DNA from: Tateyamaria sp.
Lineage (GTDB): Bacteria; Pseudomonadota; Alphaproteobacteria; Rhodobacterales; Rhodobacteraceae
Direction of reading: 5' to 3'
Assembly (NCBI GenBank): GCA_018668195.1
Contig: JABITU010000303.1
Coordinates: 1 to 21,690, forward strand
Length of the DNA stretch: 21,690 nucleotides
A program made the position numbers and the translations under genes. A model generated the notes under the pieces. It saw only the letters and a program-made list of their open reading frames with translations. It was not told the DNA's origin and searched no databases. Below, piece after piece: positions 6,958-16,286 of the stretch; positions within the stretch are counted from its first letter, which is position 1, and every line of letters starts with the position of its first letter.

Positions 6958-8202
6958 ATGACCATCTCTTCTCCCGTTGTCGCGAACGATCGCACATATC
7001 CTGTCCCCAAAACCTGCGCGATTGCTATCTGCCTTGATGGGTGCGAGCCGGAGTATCTGACCAAGGCGATTGCCGATGGGTTAATGCCAACGCTGAAACG
7101 TATGCGCGAAACTGGCACAGACCGTTTGGCGCATTCGGTCATTCCATCTTTCACCAACCCCAACAATCTGTCCATCGCGACAGGACGCCCGCCGATCGTG
7201 CACGGCATCTGCGGCAACTACTTGTATGAACCGGGCACTGGTGAAGAAGTCATGATGAACGACGTGCGGTTCTTGCGGGCCCCCACTGTTTTCTCAAAGT
7301 TCTATGAGGCTGGGGCACGGGTCGCGATTGTCACTGCCAAGGACAAATTGCGTGCCTTGTTGGGTGCGGGTCTGAAATTTGACGAAGACCGCGCTGTTTG
7401 CTTTTCAGCTGAAAAATCAGGCACATCCACCAAAGACATTCACGGACAAGACGCAGCGAGCAAATGGCTGGGAATGGCTCAACCAGAGGTCTACTCGGCT
7501 GAGCTGTCAGAATTTGTCTTCGCCGCTGGTGTGAAGCTGCTCAAGGAGTGGAGCCCAGACGTCATGTACCTGACCACGACCGACTATGTGCAGCACAAAT
7601 ATGCCCCTGACGACGCGCAAGCCAAATCGTTTTACGAAATGTTCGACAAATACCTGACTGAGTTGGACGCGATGGGTGCAGCAATCGTTGTGACGGCGGA
7701 TCACGGCATGAAGCCAAAGCACGACGCAAATGGCGACCCTGCCGTCATCTATGTTCAAGACCTCTTGGACGAATGGCTTGGTGAAGCTGCTGCGCGTGTT
7801 ATTTTGCCGATCACCGACCCTTATGTCGTGCACCACGGTGCGCTTGGCGGGTTCGCCACTGCTTACCTGCCCGAAGGCACAGATGGTGGCGATATTATCG
7901 CGCGACTGGCCGCCCGCGAAGAACTCCTCGAGGTTGTCACCAAGGAAGAGGCGGTCGAGCGTTTTGAACTTCCTGCGGATCGTATTGGCGATATTGTCAT
8001 GATCTCGAAGGAAAATATGACCATCGGCACATCTGAAAGTCGTCATGATTTGGCCGCGCTCAATGAACCCCTGCGCAGCCACGGTGGCCTGACAGAACAA
8101 GTGGTGCCTTTCATCGTAAACCGCGTAATTGATTTGCCAAGCAAACCCGTCCTGCGAAACTTCGATGCGCTCTTTTATGCAATAACCGCTGCGGCGCTTT
8201 AA
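6958..8202 (+). CDS. phnA: Phosphonoacetate hydrolase
   Basis: This 414-residue alkaline-phosphatase-superfamily enzyme cleaves phosphonoacetate to acetate and phosphate, the C-P bond-breaking step of the pathway. The two-metal site is complete: Asp27 (CLDGCEP), nucleophile Thr66 (PSFTNPNN), Asp209 and His213 (TTTDYVQH), Asp248/His249 (TADHGM) and His375 (RSHGGL). Each is shifted by two from the residues I recall for Sinorhizobium meliloti PhnA (29, 68, 211, 215, 250, 251, 377), which makes the assignment strong. The start has AAAGGA upstream. It sits between phnW and phnY with gaps of 17 and 16 bases, so all three are co-transcribed. This is the phosphonoacetate hydrolase, not the unrelated E. 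coli zinc-ribbon PhnA. Confidence 0.96.
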   Translation: MTISSPVVANDRTYPVPKTCAIAICLDGCEPEYLTKAIADGLMPTLKRMRETGTDRLAHSVIPSFTNPNNLSIATGRPPIVHGICGNYLYEPGTGEEVMMNDVRFLRAPTVFSKFYEAGARVAIVTAKDKLRALLGAGLKFDEDRAVCFSAEKSGTSTKDIHGQDAASKWLGMAQPEVYSAELSEFVFAAGVKLLKEWSPDVMYLTTTDYVQHKYAPDDAQAKSFYEMFDKYLTELDAMGAAIVVTADHGMKPKHDANGDPAVIYVQDLLDEWLGEAAARVILPITDPYVVHHGALGGFATAYLPEGTDGGDIIARLAAREELLEVVTKEEAVERFELPADRIGDIVMISKENMTIGTSESRHDLAALNEPLRSHGGLTEQVVPFIVNRVIDLPSKPVLRNFDALFYAITAAAL

Positions 8203-8218
8203 AACGAAAGACCCCTAA

Positions 8219-9667
8219 ATGACAAAGATTGAAATTCGTAACGAAGGCATGCGTATCGGCGGTAAGGTTGTGTTTACCGACAACGTCATCGAGGTGCTTT
8301 ATCCCTACACTGACGAAGTTGTGGGCACTGTTCCTGCGGGCACAGCGGAACACGCGCGCAAGGCGTTCGAGATTGCTGCAAATTACAAGTCAAAGCTGAC
8401 CCGCTATGAGCGGAGCGAGATCTTGAAAAAAGCAGGCCGACTTATCGGAGAGAAGCGTAAAGACCTCGCCAAATGGCTGACGCTTGAGCTGGGGATTTGT
8501 CACCAGCATGCAATCTACGAGACCAAGCGAGCGCAAGATGTTTATGACTTTGCAGCGGCGCAGGTTTTAAACGATGACGGCGAAATCTTTTCGTGCGATT
8601 TGACCCATAACGGCAAAGCCCGCAAGATTTTCACCAAGCGCGAGCCGGTAAAGGCCATCTCGGCGATCACGCCGTTCAATCACCCGCTGAACATGGTCAG
8701 CCACAAAATTGCGCCCTCGATTGCCACCAACAATTGCATGGTCTGCAAGCCAACCGAACTCACGCCGCTGACGTGCCTTGCGCTAGCAGATATTCTTTAC
8801 GAAGCCGGCCTTCCCCCTGAGATGTTTCAGGTTGTCACGGGCCTGCCGCAGGATATCGGCGACGAGATGATCACAAACGAAAACATCGACATCATCACTT
8901 TCACCGGTGGTGTTCCTGTCGGCAAGATTATCGCTGACAAGGCTGGTTATAAACGTCAGGCGCTTGAACTGGGTGGAAATGATCCGCTGATCATTTGTAA
9001 CGATCTGTCTGATGCCGATCTGGAAAAAGCAGCGACCATCGCGGTCGCAGGTGCGACTGGTAACTCCGGTCAGCGCTGCACCGCGATCAAACGCATTTTG
9101 GTGCAAGAAAGCGTTGCCGATAGATTCGTACCGCTGGTTCTGGAAAAAGCCAAGAAGATCAAGTTTGGTGACCCGCAAGACCCTGCAACCGAACTTGGCT
9201 GCGTGATCCACTCAAAGGCGGCCGAACTGTTCGAGAACCGCGTTCTGGATGCGGAAAAGCAAGGTGCAAAAATTTTGTATCACCCTGGTCGTCAGGGCGC
9301 GTTGTTGCCGCCTATTGTGATCGATTATGTCCCACATGAGTGTGAACTGGTGATGGAAGAGACCTTTGGTCCGATCATCCCAATCGTGCGTGTGCCCGAC
9401 AATGATGAGGAGGTCATGGCAATCTCCAACTCGACCGAGTTTGGCCTGTCATCGGGTGTTTGTACCAACGATCTGCACCGTGCGATTTCTTATATTAACG
9501 GCCTGGACGTCGGCACTTGTAACATCTGGGAACAACCCGGCTACCGCATTGAAACGTCCCCCTTTGGTGGGATCAAAGACAGCGGCAATGGTGTAAAAGA
9601 AGGCGTAACAGAAGCGATGAAATTCTTCACGAATGTCAAAACGTATTCACTGCCTTGGGTCGAATAG
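8219..9667 (+). CDS. phnY: Phosphonoacetaldehyde dehydrogenase
   Basis: This is a 482-residue NAD(P)-dependent aldehyde dehydrogenase that oxidises phosphonoacetaldehyde to phosphonoacetate. The catalytic cysteine is Cys287 ([10 protein letters not shown]), the general base is Glu250 (LELGGNDP), and Asn154 lies in TPFNHPLN. Residues that bind the phosphonate in the S. meliloti enzyme (Arg108, His159, Arg290, as I recall) correspond with an offset of four to Arg104, His155 and Arg286 here. It is the last gene of the phnWAY operon, and a strong hairpin terminator follows 19 bases after the stop. The pairing with phnA excludes a generic aldehyde dehydrogenase role with good confidence. Confidence 0.95.
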   Translation: MTKIEIRNEGMRIGGKVVFTDNVIEVLYPYTDEVVGTVPAGTAEHARKAFEIAANYKSKLTRYERSEILKKAGRLIGEKRKDLAKWLTLELGICHQHAIYETKRAQDVYDFAAAQVLNDDGEIFSCDLTHNGKARKIFTKREPVKAISAITPFNHPLNMVSHKIAPSIATNNCMVCKPTELTPLTCLALADILYEAGLPPEMFQVVTGLPQDIGDEMITNENIDIITFTGGVPVGKIIADKAGYKRQALELGGNDPLIICNDLSDADLEKAATIAVAGATGNSGQRCTAIKRILVQESVADRFVPLVLEKAKKIKFGDPQDPATELGCVIHSKAAELFENRVLDAEKQGAKILYHPGRQGALLPPIVIDYVPHECELVMEETFGPIIPIVRVPDNDEEVMAISNSTEFGLSSGVCTNDLHRAISYINGLDVGTCNIWEQPGYRIETSPFGGIKDSGNGVKEGVTEAMKFFTNVKTYSLPWVE

Positions 9668-9685
9668 ACCTAGATTTACCCTGAC

Positions 9686-9714
9686 TGGCGGAGCTCTGGG
9701 GCTCCGCCATTTTT
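9686..9714 (+). terminator. Rho-independent terminator of the phnWAY operon
   Basis: TGGCGGAGC (9686-9694) pairs perfectly with GCTCCGCCA (9701-9709) around a 6-base loop and is followed by TTTTT (9710-9714). It starts 19 bases after the phnY stop. It separates phnWAY from the following membrane-protein gene, which therefore needs its own promoter or read-through. Confidence 0.9.
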
Positions 9715-9753
9715 GCGGATCTGACCAACTTTTGTAAAACAGGAAACAGCTCA

Positions 9754-10581
9754 ATGAGCACCGGACTCATTTCCATCGTCCTGTTTGCAGCCCTTCTGCA
9801 TGCGACGTGGAACGCGCTGGTCAAAGGATCGCGCGACCGTGCTGCCGCACTTGCATACATCTCGATGGGGCATGTCATCCCCGGCGCGATCCTTGTTATG
9901 TTCTTGCCGATGGTGGCACCAGAGGCGTGGCCGTTTATAATTGCATCAACCGTCATCCACTGGGGCTACTACTACGCCTTGAATGTGTCTTATCGACTGG
10001 GTGATCTTTCGTTGATCTACCCTATCGCACGTGGACTTGCGCCGGTTCTTATTGCTTTGGGGGCGCAGTATTGGGCCGCTGAAATACTGCCGGTGCAGGC
10101 GTGGGTTGGTATCATCGTCGTCTCGTTTGGCATCTTGATCCTTGCGCTTAAGCAAACAAACACGTCTTCGCGCCCCATTGTCGCCGCAGTCATCACCTCG
10201 ATGTTCATCGCGGCCTATTCGATCGTCGACGGGATCGGGATTCGGGTTTCGGGCAGCCCCGTTTCTTATATCGGCTGGCTGTTTGTCGCCGAAATTTTTG
10301 TGCCGCTTTTCGTCTTAGCTCGATTTCCCAAACGGCTGATCCATTTTGGGACGCGCACATCTCTGCTGGCTCTTGCAGGCGGCATCATGTCCGGACTTGC
10401 GTATGGGCTGGTTCTTTATGCAAAAACACTGGTGCCCCTCGGCGTCGTGTCAGCGTTGCGCGAAACCTCTGTCATATTTGCGGCTTTGATCGGGGTCTTC
10501 GTGATGGGGGAACACCCGATCAAAAGGCGTATCCTCGCCGCAACAGTCGTTGCGGTTGGCGTCGTCATTCTTTTGAAATAG
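9754..10581 (+). CDS. EamA/DMT-type membrane protein associated with phosphonate use
   Basis: This 275-residue protein consists almost entirely of hydrophobic segments, about nine to ten predicted helices in two EamA-like halves (roughly 1-135 and 140-275). The start LFAALLHATWNALVKGSRDR and its neighbours resemble the DUF6 membrane proteins described as phosphonate-utilisation-associated (the TIGR03340 type, from memory). Family members of the drug/metabolite transporter superfamily move small organic molecules across the inner membrane. Here the cargo could be AEP uptake or export of a product such as alanine or acetate; the sequence does not decide. AGGAAA upstream supports the ATG at 9754. 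It stands after the phnWAY terminator and 86 bases before the DeoR gene. Confidence 0.85.
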   Translation: MSTGLISIVLFAALLHATWNALVKGSRDRAAALAYISMGHVIPGAILVMFLPMVAPEAWPFIIASTVIHWGYYYALNVSYRLGDLSLIYPIARGLAPVLIALGAQYWAAEILPVQAWVGIIVVSFGILILALKQTNTSSRPIVAAVITSMFIAAYSIVDGIGIRVSGSPVSYIGWLFVAEIFVPLFVLARFPKRLIHFGTRTSLLALAGGIMSGLAYGLVLYAKTLVPLGVVSALRETSVIFAALIGVFVMGEHPIKRRILAATVVAVGVVILLK

Positions 10582-10667
10582 TCTGTTAGCCCACAAAAAC
10601 ACATATTTTCGCACGAATCCTCTGGACAATTTGGCCTGAACCCGTCAATTAAAAGAGAGGATTGCTC

Positions 10668-11471
10668 ATGCCCCACACTGAAAATCATGCGACACATAGA
10701 GAAGTTGAACTTCTTGAAACTCTCAGAGCTCAGGGGGGGTCTGCACGCACATCCCATCTTGCAGATGTCCTAAGCGTCAGCGAAGAAACCATACGCAGAA
10801 CGGTTAAGGTACTGGCGAAAACCGGAATGGTTAAGCGCGTGCATGGTGGTGTCTATCTGTCTAACACAGAAGCGCTTGATCCGGTCGGGTCTCGGCTAAA
10901 AATGCGGACAAAAGCCAAGGGGCAAATTGCAGCGGTAGCGGCCAGTATGATACCAAGCGGGTCTTGTGTGTTTCTAGACGTCGGAAGCACGACGGCACAT
11001 GTGGCGACCGGCTTAAGATCACACCGTGACCTCACGGTTGTCACGAACGGAATTCACGCTGCACAAGCCTTGGTGGACAACAATGACAATCAGGTCTTCT
11101 TGGCTGGTGGCGCATTGTATCAAGTCGAAGACGGGACCTTCGGACCTGAAACCATAAAATTTGTTGAAAGATTCAATATCGACGTCGCGGTCATCAGCAT
11201 TGATGGCTTTGACTGTGAAACCGGGTTCCTATTGTCGAGCGCTGCAGAAGCGGCTTTGGCGCGGGCTGTGACACAACGTGCAAGGCGCGTTCTTGTTGTG
11301 ACAGATGTCACCAAATTCGGGCAATCCGCACCTTTGATTGCCTGCAAACCAAGAGATGTCACCGCGGTTCTTATCGATAAACTGCCGGATCGCATTTTCC
11401 ACCAAAAGCTTATCGAATGGGAAATAGAAGTCGTCGTCGTTCCGGACTCGAAAACCGGAAAAACACGATGA
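10668..11471 (+). CDS. DeoR-family transcriptional regulator
   Basis: This intact 267-residue DeoR/GlpR-type regulator has a winged helix at about residues 10-60 (TSHLADVLSVSEETIRRTVK, then KRVHGGVYL). The effector domain of the phosphosugar-isomerase-like fold follows, with DVGSTTAHVA near residue 104 and VTDVTKFGQSAPL near the C-terminus. DeoR proteins usually respond to phosphorylated sugars or polyols, often as repressors. GAGAGG lies eight bases before the ATG at 10668, which is preferred over the in-frame TTG at 10662. The stop codon overlaps the ATG of the next gene (ATGA), so it is translationally coupled to the Na/Pi transporter. A second, broken DeoR gene is present at 2891-3645. 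Confidence 0.93.
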   Translation: MPHTENHATHREVELLETLRAQGGSARTSHLADVLSVSEETIRRTVKVLAKTGMVKRVHGGVYLSNTEALDPVGSRLKMRTKAKGQIAAVAASMIPSGSCVFLDVGSTTAHVATGLRSHRDLTVVTNGIHAAQALVDNNDNQVFLAGGALYQVEDGTFGPETIKFVERFNIDVAVISIDGFDCETGFLLSSAAEAALARAVTQRARRVLVVTDVTKFGQSAPLIACKPRDVTAVLIDKLPDRIFHQKLIEWEIEVVVVPDSKTGKTR

Positions 11472-13117
11472 TAATCGTCTCGTTTTTGTTGGAACTTTTT
11501 GGCGCGACCATGCTGCTTTTGTTTGCTGTCCGCATAGTTCGCACCGGCATTGAGCGCACCTTTGGTGCGTCTTTTCAACGGCAAGTGACCCGTCACAAAC
11601 ATCCCGTCGGTTTGGCGATCATTGGCGTTTTCCTCGCGATTGTTTTGCAAAGTTCGGCCGCGGTAACCCTTCTGGTGGCAGGCTTTGCGGGGTCGGGCGC
11701 ACTTGCGTTTGTGCAGTCAATGGCAGTTGTGCTTGGCGGCGATTTGGGATCCGCGCTTTTGATCCAGATCCTGTCCTTGAAGCTCAGCTGGCTCGCACCA
11801 GCGCTTCTGACTGTTGGGGGTATCTTATTCCTCAAGACCGAAAAGAAACGATTAAAACAGGCTGGCCGCATCATTTTAGGCATCGCTTTGATCCTGATTT
11901 CACTGGGCTTTCTACGTGACGCGATCGAACCGATCCGCGAAAGTTCCTTGTTGCCGGCAATCGCGGGCTATCTTGAACGCGATTTTCTGACCGCTTTTAT
12001 TGTTGGGGCTGGACTGGCGTTTGTGATGCACTCCTCGGTGGCGACGATTTTGATGGTTGTTGCAATCGTCAGTGTCGGCGCCCTGCCCTTTGCGGTCGGT
12101 GTGTCCATTTTGCTGGGTGCGAACATGGGCTCCGCTTTGATACCGATTTGGCTGTCGCGGGGGATGGAACCACGCGCGCAACGCATCCCGCTTGCGAATT
12201 TGATCATCCGTGGGGCCGCGGCTGTGGCGGCGTTGCTTGTCATCAACCTGACAGCGATTACCGTCATTCCGCCGTCTTGGAACGATGGCCAAAGCCTTAT
12301 CCTGTTACACATTGGTTTTAACAGCTTGCTGATTTTGTTACTTCCGTTTCTTTCGTTATTGGAACGTCCTGTATCGATGATGGTCCCGACCCCGAAAGAC
12401 GAGATCAAAACTGTCCCGATTCAAAATCGAACGCTTCTGAATGACGTAGGACAGACGAACCCAACACTTGCGCTTGCATCATTGCGCCACGAAGTGCTGC
12501 GCATGGCCGGTCTGGTCGGTGACATGCTGTCCCCTGTTATGGGGCTGTATGATACGTTTGATACCGCGCTGCTGTCTCACATCCAGTCGCAGGATCTTGT
12601 CGTAAATAAAGCTTTGGATATGGTGCGGAAATATGCATCCAACATGCCACACCAAGATATGAGCAAAGATCAACTTAAAGAGATGCGCGAGCTGATGGAT
12701 TACGCCATCGCCCTAGAGGCCGCGGGCGACATCATTGTGAAACGGCTGTTGCCGCTGACAAAGGAAAAATCTCAAAAGGGCATAAAGCTAAGTAAGGTCG
12801 GGTTTGCCGAACTGCTGGCGATAAATGATCAGGTTGAGGTTAATCTTAAGACGGCGACCAATGTGCTTATTTCGTCTGACGTCATGGCGGCCCGCCTTCT
12901 GTTAGAGGAAAAGGCTAAAATGGCCCGTATGGAGCGTTCTAGCCGCAAAAAGCACCTGCGCCGATTATCAGATGGCGATATGGACAGCGCCAAGTCCAGC
13001 GACATCCATTTGGAAACGGCCTATACGCTCAAGGAATTCAACTCTTGGATCATCAGCGTGGCCCACCCGATCTTGGCCCGCGAAGGGCAGCTTTTGTCAA
13101 CACGGCTTGTTGACTAA
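11468..13117 (+). CDS. Na/Pi cotransporter-family protein with PhoU-like tail (YjbB-like)
   Basis: This 549-residue protein has an N-terminal membrane domain with the duplicated Na/Pi signature: VLQSSAAVT at residues 59-67 and VMHSSVATI at about 186-194, each in a hydrophobic hairpin. GANMGSAL follows. From about residue 340 the C-terminus is helical and soluble, with PhoU-like character. Size and domain order match E. coli YjbB, reported as a phosphate exporter, rather than eukaryotic NaPi importers. In an operon that generates phosphate from phosphonate, efflux of surplus Pi is an attractive role but is inference. The ATG at 11468 overlaps the DeoR stop; an upstream in-frame start at 11417 is inside the DeoR gene and unlikely. 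Convergent with the ABC operon, with 28 bases between stops. Confidence 0.9.
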   Translation: MIIVSFLLELFGATMLLLFAVRIVRTGIERTFGASFQRQVTRHKHPVGLAIIGVFLAIVLQSSAAVTLLVAGFAGSGALAFVQSMAVVLGGDLGSALLIQILSLKLSWLAPALLTVGGILFLKTEKKRLKQAGRIILGIALILISLGFLRDAIEPIRESSLLPAIAGYLERDFLTAFIVGAGLAFVMHSSVATILMVVAIVSVGALPFAVGVSILLGANMGSALIPIWLSRGMEPRAQRIPLANLIIRGAAAVAALLVINLTAITVIPPSWNDGQSLILLHIGFNSLLILLLPFLSLLERPVSMMVPTPKDEIKTVPIQNRTLLNDVGQTNPTLALASLRHEVLRMAGLVGDMLSPVMGLYDTFDTALLSHIQSQDLVVNKALDMVRKYASNMPHQDMSKDQLKEMRELMDYAIALEAAGDIIVKRLLPLTKEKSQKGIKLSKVGFAELLAINDQVEVNLKTATNVLISSDVMAARLLLEEKAKMARMERSSRKKHLRRLSDGDMDSAKSSDIHLETAYTLKEFNSWIISVAHPILAREGQLLSTRLVD

Positions 13118-13145
13118 ACACCAACCTTACGGCCTGACCAGACGA

Positions 13146-14147
13146 TCAAAGCGCGGCAGTTTCGAACAGTTCTTTCCAGCGGTGGCACGATACCGCATGT
13201 CCCTCATCACAGGTTTCCAATGTGGGAACTTCGCTTTTGCAAATATCGGCCACATGTGGGCAGCGCGTGTGGAACGTACAGCCCGACGGTTGATTGGTCG
13301 GAGACGGGATTTCGCCTACCAGACGCTGGGCGGAATCCTCTGCATCTGGATCCAGCGACGGGATCGCCGAAAACAACGCTTTGGTATAAGGATGGCGCGT
13401 GCTGTTGAACAAATCCTTTGTCGGAGCACTTTCGACAATGCGCCCCAGATACATCACGGCGACATGGTCACAGGTATGGGCCACGACAGACAAATCATGG
13501 CTGATGAACAAGAACGTTAACCCCATGTCGATCTGAATGGACTTCAGCAGGTTCAGAACATCCGCTTGAATAGACACATCCAAAGCCGCGACGCTTTCGT
13601 CGGCGACAATGAACTGCGGCTTTGACACCAAAGCCCGCGCAATGGAAATTCGCTGCCGCTGTCCGCCCGAAAAAGCATGCGGAAAACGGCGCAAGTGTTC
13701 CAGATTCAAACGACATTTCGCGGCGATTTCACGCACGACCTTGTCGGTTTCTTCGCGCCCAGACGTCAGGCCCATCACCTCAAGCGGTTCAGCAATGATA
13801 TCACGCACAGTCATACGCGGCGACAAGGCGGCATAGGGGTCCTGAAAGATCAGCTGGGCCCGTTTGCGATAATCCTTGAGTTCGGCAGGCGTCATTTTTT
13901 CAAGATCATACCGGACTTCGCCGTCGTCATAGACTGCGCCGCCCCTTGCGATTTTCGTGGCATTCAACAATGCCCGACCTAACGTGGTCTTGCCGGACCC
14001 ACTTTCGCCGACGACTCCAAAGAACGAGCCCCTTGGAATATCAACGGATATCCCATCGACTGCCTTTAGGATTTTGGGCTTGAAAAATCCGCCCCCGATG
14101 TTGAATTCGACCGCCAAGTTCTTGGTGGAAATAAGATTGTCAGCCAT
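13146..14147 (-). CDS. Oligopeptide-type ABC transporter ATP-binding protein (OppF/DppF-like)
   Basis: This 333-residue ATPase is the second of the two in the importer. Visible motifs are Walker A GESGSGKTT (about residues 48-56), Q-loop IFQDPYAALSPRMTV, signature FSGGQRQRISIARAL, Walker B FIVADES and the switch His in FISHDLSVV. The C-terminal oligopeptide/dipeptide extension includes the cysteine motif CTFHTRCPHVADIC, which can ligate an iron-sulphur cluster in OppD/F proteins. The ATG at 14147 is chosen because GGAGG lies just upstream and it begins two bases after the preceding stop. The longer frame to 14210 would overlap the upstream ATPase gene by about 60 bases. It energises import together with the genes at 14150-19409. 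Confidence 0.93.
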   Translation of the reverse strand: MADNLISTKNLAVEFNIGGGFFKPKILKAVDGISVDIPRGSFFGVVGESGSGKTTLGRALLNATKIARGGAVYDDGEVRYDLEKMTPAELKDYRKRAQLIFQDPYAALSPRMTVRDIIAEPLEVMGLTSGREETDKVVREIAAKCRLNLEHLRRFPHAFSGGQRQRISIARALVSKPQFIVADESVAALDVSIQADVLNLLKSIQIDMGLTFLFISHDLSVVAHTCDHVAVMYLGRIVESAPTKDLFNSTRHPYTKALFSAIPSLDPDAEDSAQRLVGEIPSPTNQPSGCTFHTRCPHVADICKSEVPTLETCDEGHAVSCHRWKELFETAAL

Positions 14148-14149
14148 CC

Positions 14150-15142
14150 CTAAGCCTCCGTTGCGAAAAGATGACAGGCCACTGCGTGATCTGGATTTTT
14201 TTCCCGCCACTCAGGGATATTGACTGTGCAGGTTTCACCAACAACCTTTCCGCATCTGGTGTTGAACACACACCCCGTAGGCCGTTCAAGAGGCGAAGGA
14301 ATATCGCCAGGAATAGGCACCAACGGCGATTCAAGATCATCCATTTTGGGCAACGCATCCAGCAGGCCTTGAGTATAGGGATGTGCCGGATTGCGGATAA
14401 CATCACGCACGGGACCTTTTTCAATCATCCGGCCAAGATACATCACAGCCACTTTGTCAGCGGTCTGTGCAATCACGCCAAGGTCATGGGTGATAAAGAT
14501 GATCCCCATCATAAACTCGGACACCAATTCGCGCATCAAGTCGATAACCTGCGCCTGGATTGTGACATCCAGCGCCGTTGTCGGCTCATCCGCGATTAGA
14601 AGTTTGGGCTTGGTTGACAGCGCCATCGCAATCATCGCGCGCTGCCTCATACCACCCGACAGTTCAAAGGCATATTGATCAAACCGGGCTGAGGCATCAG
14701 AAATACCGACGCGGTCCAACATTTCAATCGACAGTTCTTTGCACTGTGTCTTTGACATGTCCGTGTGCAACAAAAGCTGTTCGACCATCTGTTTGCCAAT
14801 GGAAATGGCCGGTGCAAAGCTGGCCATCGGTTCTTGGAAAATCATCGAAATCGCGCCGCCACGTACAACGTTGCGCTGCTTTTGGGATGTGAGTTTCAGC
14901 ACATCCAGCGATACATCTTTGGTGTTCAACAGGATCTTGCTTTCGGGCGCATAGACTGCGTTGCCAGCATTCAGATACATCAGCGACTTCGCCGTCACCG
15001 ATTTACCTGATCCGCTTTCGCCAACCAGCCCCATGACTTCGCCAGGCATCACGGTAAAACTAACATCATCAACCGCAGTGATCCGACCTTCGTCAGTGTC
15101 AAATTGCAGCGTTAGATTTTGGACATCAATCAGTGGTTTCAT
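14150..15142 (-). CDS. Oligopeptide-type ABC transporter ATP-binding protein (OppD/DppD-like)
   Basis: This 330-residue ATPase carries Walker A GLVGESGSGKSVT, signature LSGGMRQRAMIAMAL, Walker B LLIADEPTTALDVTIQ, the switch motif ITHDLGVIAQ and the C-terminal oligopeptide-family tail with CVFNTRC. Its ATG overlaps the last codons of the upstream permease (ATGA at 15139-15142), so translation is coupled. With the OppF-like partner it should form the asymmetric ATPase dimer of the complex. Substrate choice lies with the binding protein, not with this subunit. Confidence 0.94.
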   Translation of the reverse strand: MKPLIDVQNLTLQFDTDEGRITAVDDVSFTVMPGEVMGLVGESGSGKSVTAKSLMYLNAGNAVYAPESKILLNTKDVSLDVLKLTSQKQRNVVRGGAISMIFQEPMASFAPAISIGKQMVEQLLLHTDMSKTQCKELSIEMLDRVGISDASARFDQYAFELSGGMRQRAMIAMALSTKPKLLIADEPTTALDVTIQAQVIDLMRELVSEFMMGIIFITHDLGVIAQTADKVAVMYLGRMIEKGPVRDVIRNPAHPYTQGLLDALPKMDDLESPLVPIPGDIPSPLERPTGCVFNTRCGKVVGETCTVNIPEWREKNPDHAVACHLFATEA

Positions 15143-16281
15143 TTCTTGGAATCCGAATAAGGGTCAGCTGCGTCACGCAAGCCATCGCCGACGAACACAA
15201 AGGCCATGACAAGTGCGACGAAGAAAAGAACCGGGATAAAGTACCATTGGTAATTGAGCAGAACGTCCGCTTTGGTGACGTTTTGCAGCATAACACCCAA
15301 TGAGTTCACAGGGTCCTTCAGCCCCAACCCGATAAAGCTAAGACCGGTTTCGGTCAGCACCATGTAGGGGAATGAGATCACCAGATCGACAATGATATAA
15401 CTGGTGAAGCTGGGTAAAAGGTGGCGCCGGATGATGTGGGGCGATGATGCGCCACACAGCTGAGCCGCCAGCACATATTCCTGATTTCGTTCCGTCAACA
15501 AATGGGTCCGCACACGGCGCGCCAACGTCGGCCAACCGATCAAACCTAGAATAATCGCGATCATGAAAAACCGTTGCTCTGAGGTCCATTCAGTTGGCAC
15601 AAAGGCTGCCACGGACATCACCAACGGGATCGCAGGGATCGTTCGCACCGCGTCCGTTACCATCTGGATCACGCTATCCAGCCTGCCCCCGTAATAGCCG
15701 GACACCCCTCCTATGATCAGGGCGAGCACAAAGGATATCAAAACCCCGAGCGTGCCGATTTGAAGCGATGTGAAAATCGCATGCAGCGTCCGAGAGAAGA
15801 TATCTTTGCCAGCACTGTCGGTGCCAAACAGGTGTATCATTTTTTCGTCGCCTTGGAGACCAAAGAGATGCGTATCCATCGGAATTACTCCGAACAGATC
15901 AAACTCTGAGCCTTCTACGAAAAACGCGATGTAGTGGCGGATATCTTCGTTTGGCTCCTCAACCCAACGGAAATTGGTTTCAGCCGACCTCGTGCGTTCG
16001 ACCCCGTGGATGAAGGGACGCAAGGAACAGCCGTTCTTGTCGCAGAACTGCGGGATTTGTGGCGCACCATTCAGATAGTCGCGATCCCGCCCTGCAATTG
16101 TCGGATCATATGGCGAAAGTGCGGGCGCGAGAATGCCAATCACAATGATAAAGACTAGCACGCCAGCAGCAATCATGGCCGCACGTTGTTTTTTGAACCG
16201 GGCCCAAATCAATTGACTTTGCGATGCGGTAAAGTAGGTCTCTTTGTCCTGCTGTAGGCTTTTCATTGTTTTCGCGCTCAT
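15139..16281 (-). CDS. Oligopeptide-type ABC transporter permease (OppC/DppC-like)
   Basis: This is a 380-residue inner-membrane permease. The first helix (about residues 33-50, AAGVLVFIIVIGILAPAL) is followed by an extended periplasmic segment of roughly 110 residues containing two cysteines (CDKNGC) before FGTDSAGKDIFSR. That segment is longer than in classical OppC. Five further helices carry the coupling-loop pattern EYVLAAQLCGASSPHIIRRH. An enlarged loop of this kind is, as far as I recall, shared by a subfamily of alphaproteobacterial permeases that pair with unusually long binding proteins, as here. The gene begins five bases after the oppB-like stop, with GAGG upstream. Confidence 0.92.
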   Translation of the reverse strand: MSAKTMKSLQQDKETYFTASQSQLIWARFKKQRAAMIAAGVLVFIIVIGILAPALSPYDPTIAGRDRDYLNGAPQIPQFCDKNGCSLRPFIHGVERTRSAETNFRWVEEPNEDIRHYIAFFVEGSEFDLFGVIPMDTHLFGLQGDEKMIHLFGTDSAGKDIFSRTLHAIFTSLQIGTLGVLISFVLALIIGGVSGYYGGRLDSVIQMVTDAVRTIPAIPLVMSVAAFVPTEWTSEQRFFMIAIILGLIGWPTLARRVRTHLLTERNQEYVLAAQLCGASSPHIIRRHLLPSFTSYIIVDLVISFPYMVLTETGLSFIGLGLKDPVNSLGVMLQNVTKADVLLNYQWYFIPVLFFVALVMAFVFVGDGLRDAADPYSDSKK

Positions 16282-16286
16282 GCCAG

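Noticed and set aside
7507..8100. Minus-strand open frame of 197 codons
   Set aside because: It lies wholly opposite phnA, whose catalytic residues are all present. It is a shadow frame.
11120..11650. Minus-strand open frame of 176 codons across the DeoR/transporter junction
   Set aside because: It is opposite two strong coding frames that overlap by ATGA, has low-complexity composition and shows no family motif.
13096..13114. GTCAAC-ACGGCTT-GTTGAC inverted repeat at the end of the Na/Pi transporter gene
   Set aside because: It overlaps the stop codon region and has no T-run on either strand, so it was not called as a bidirectional terminator.
15900..16160. Enlarged periplasmic loop of the OppC-like permease as a novel domain
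   Set aside because: It appears to be a feature of a known permease subfamily paired with long binding proteins rather than a unique insertion, so it was kept as a note in the gene entry only.
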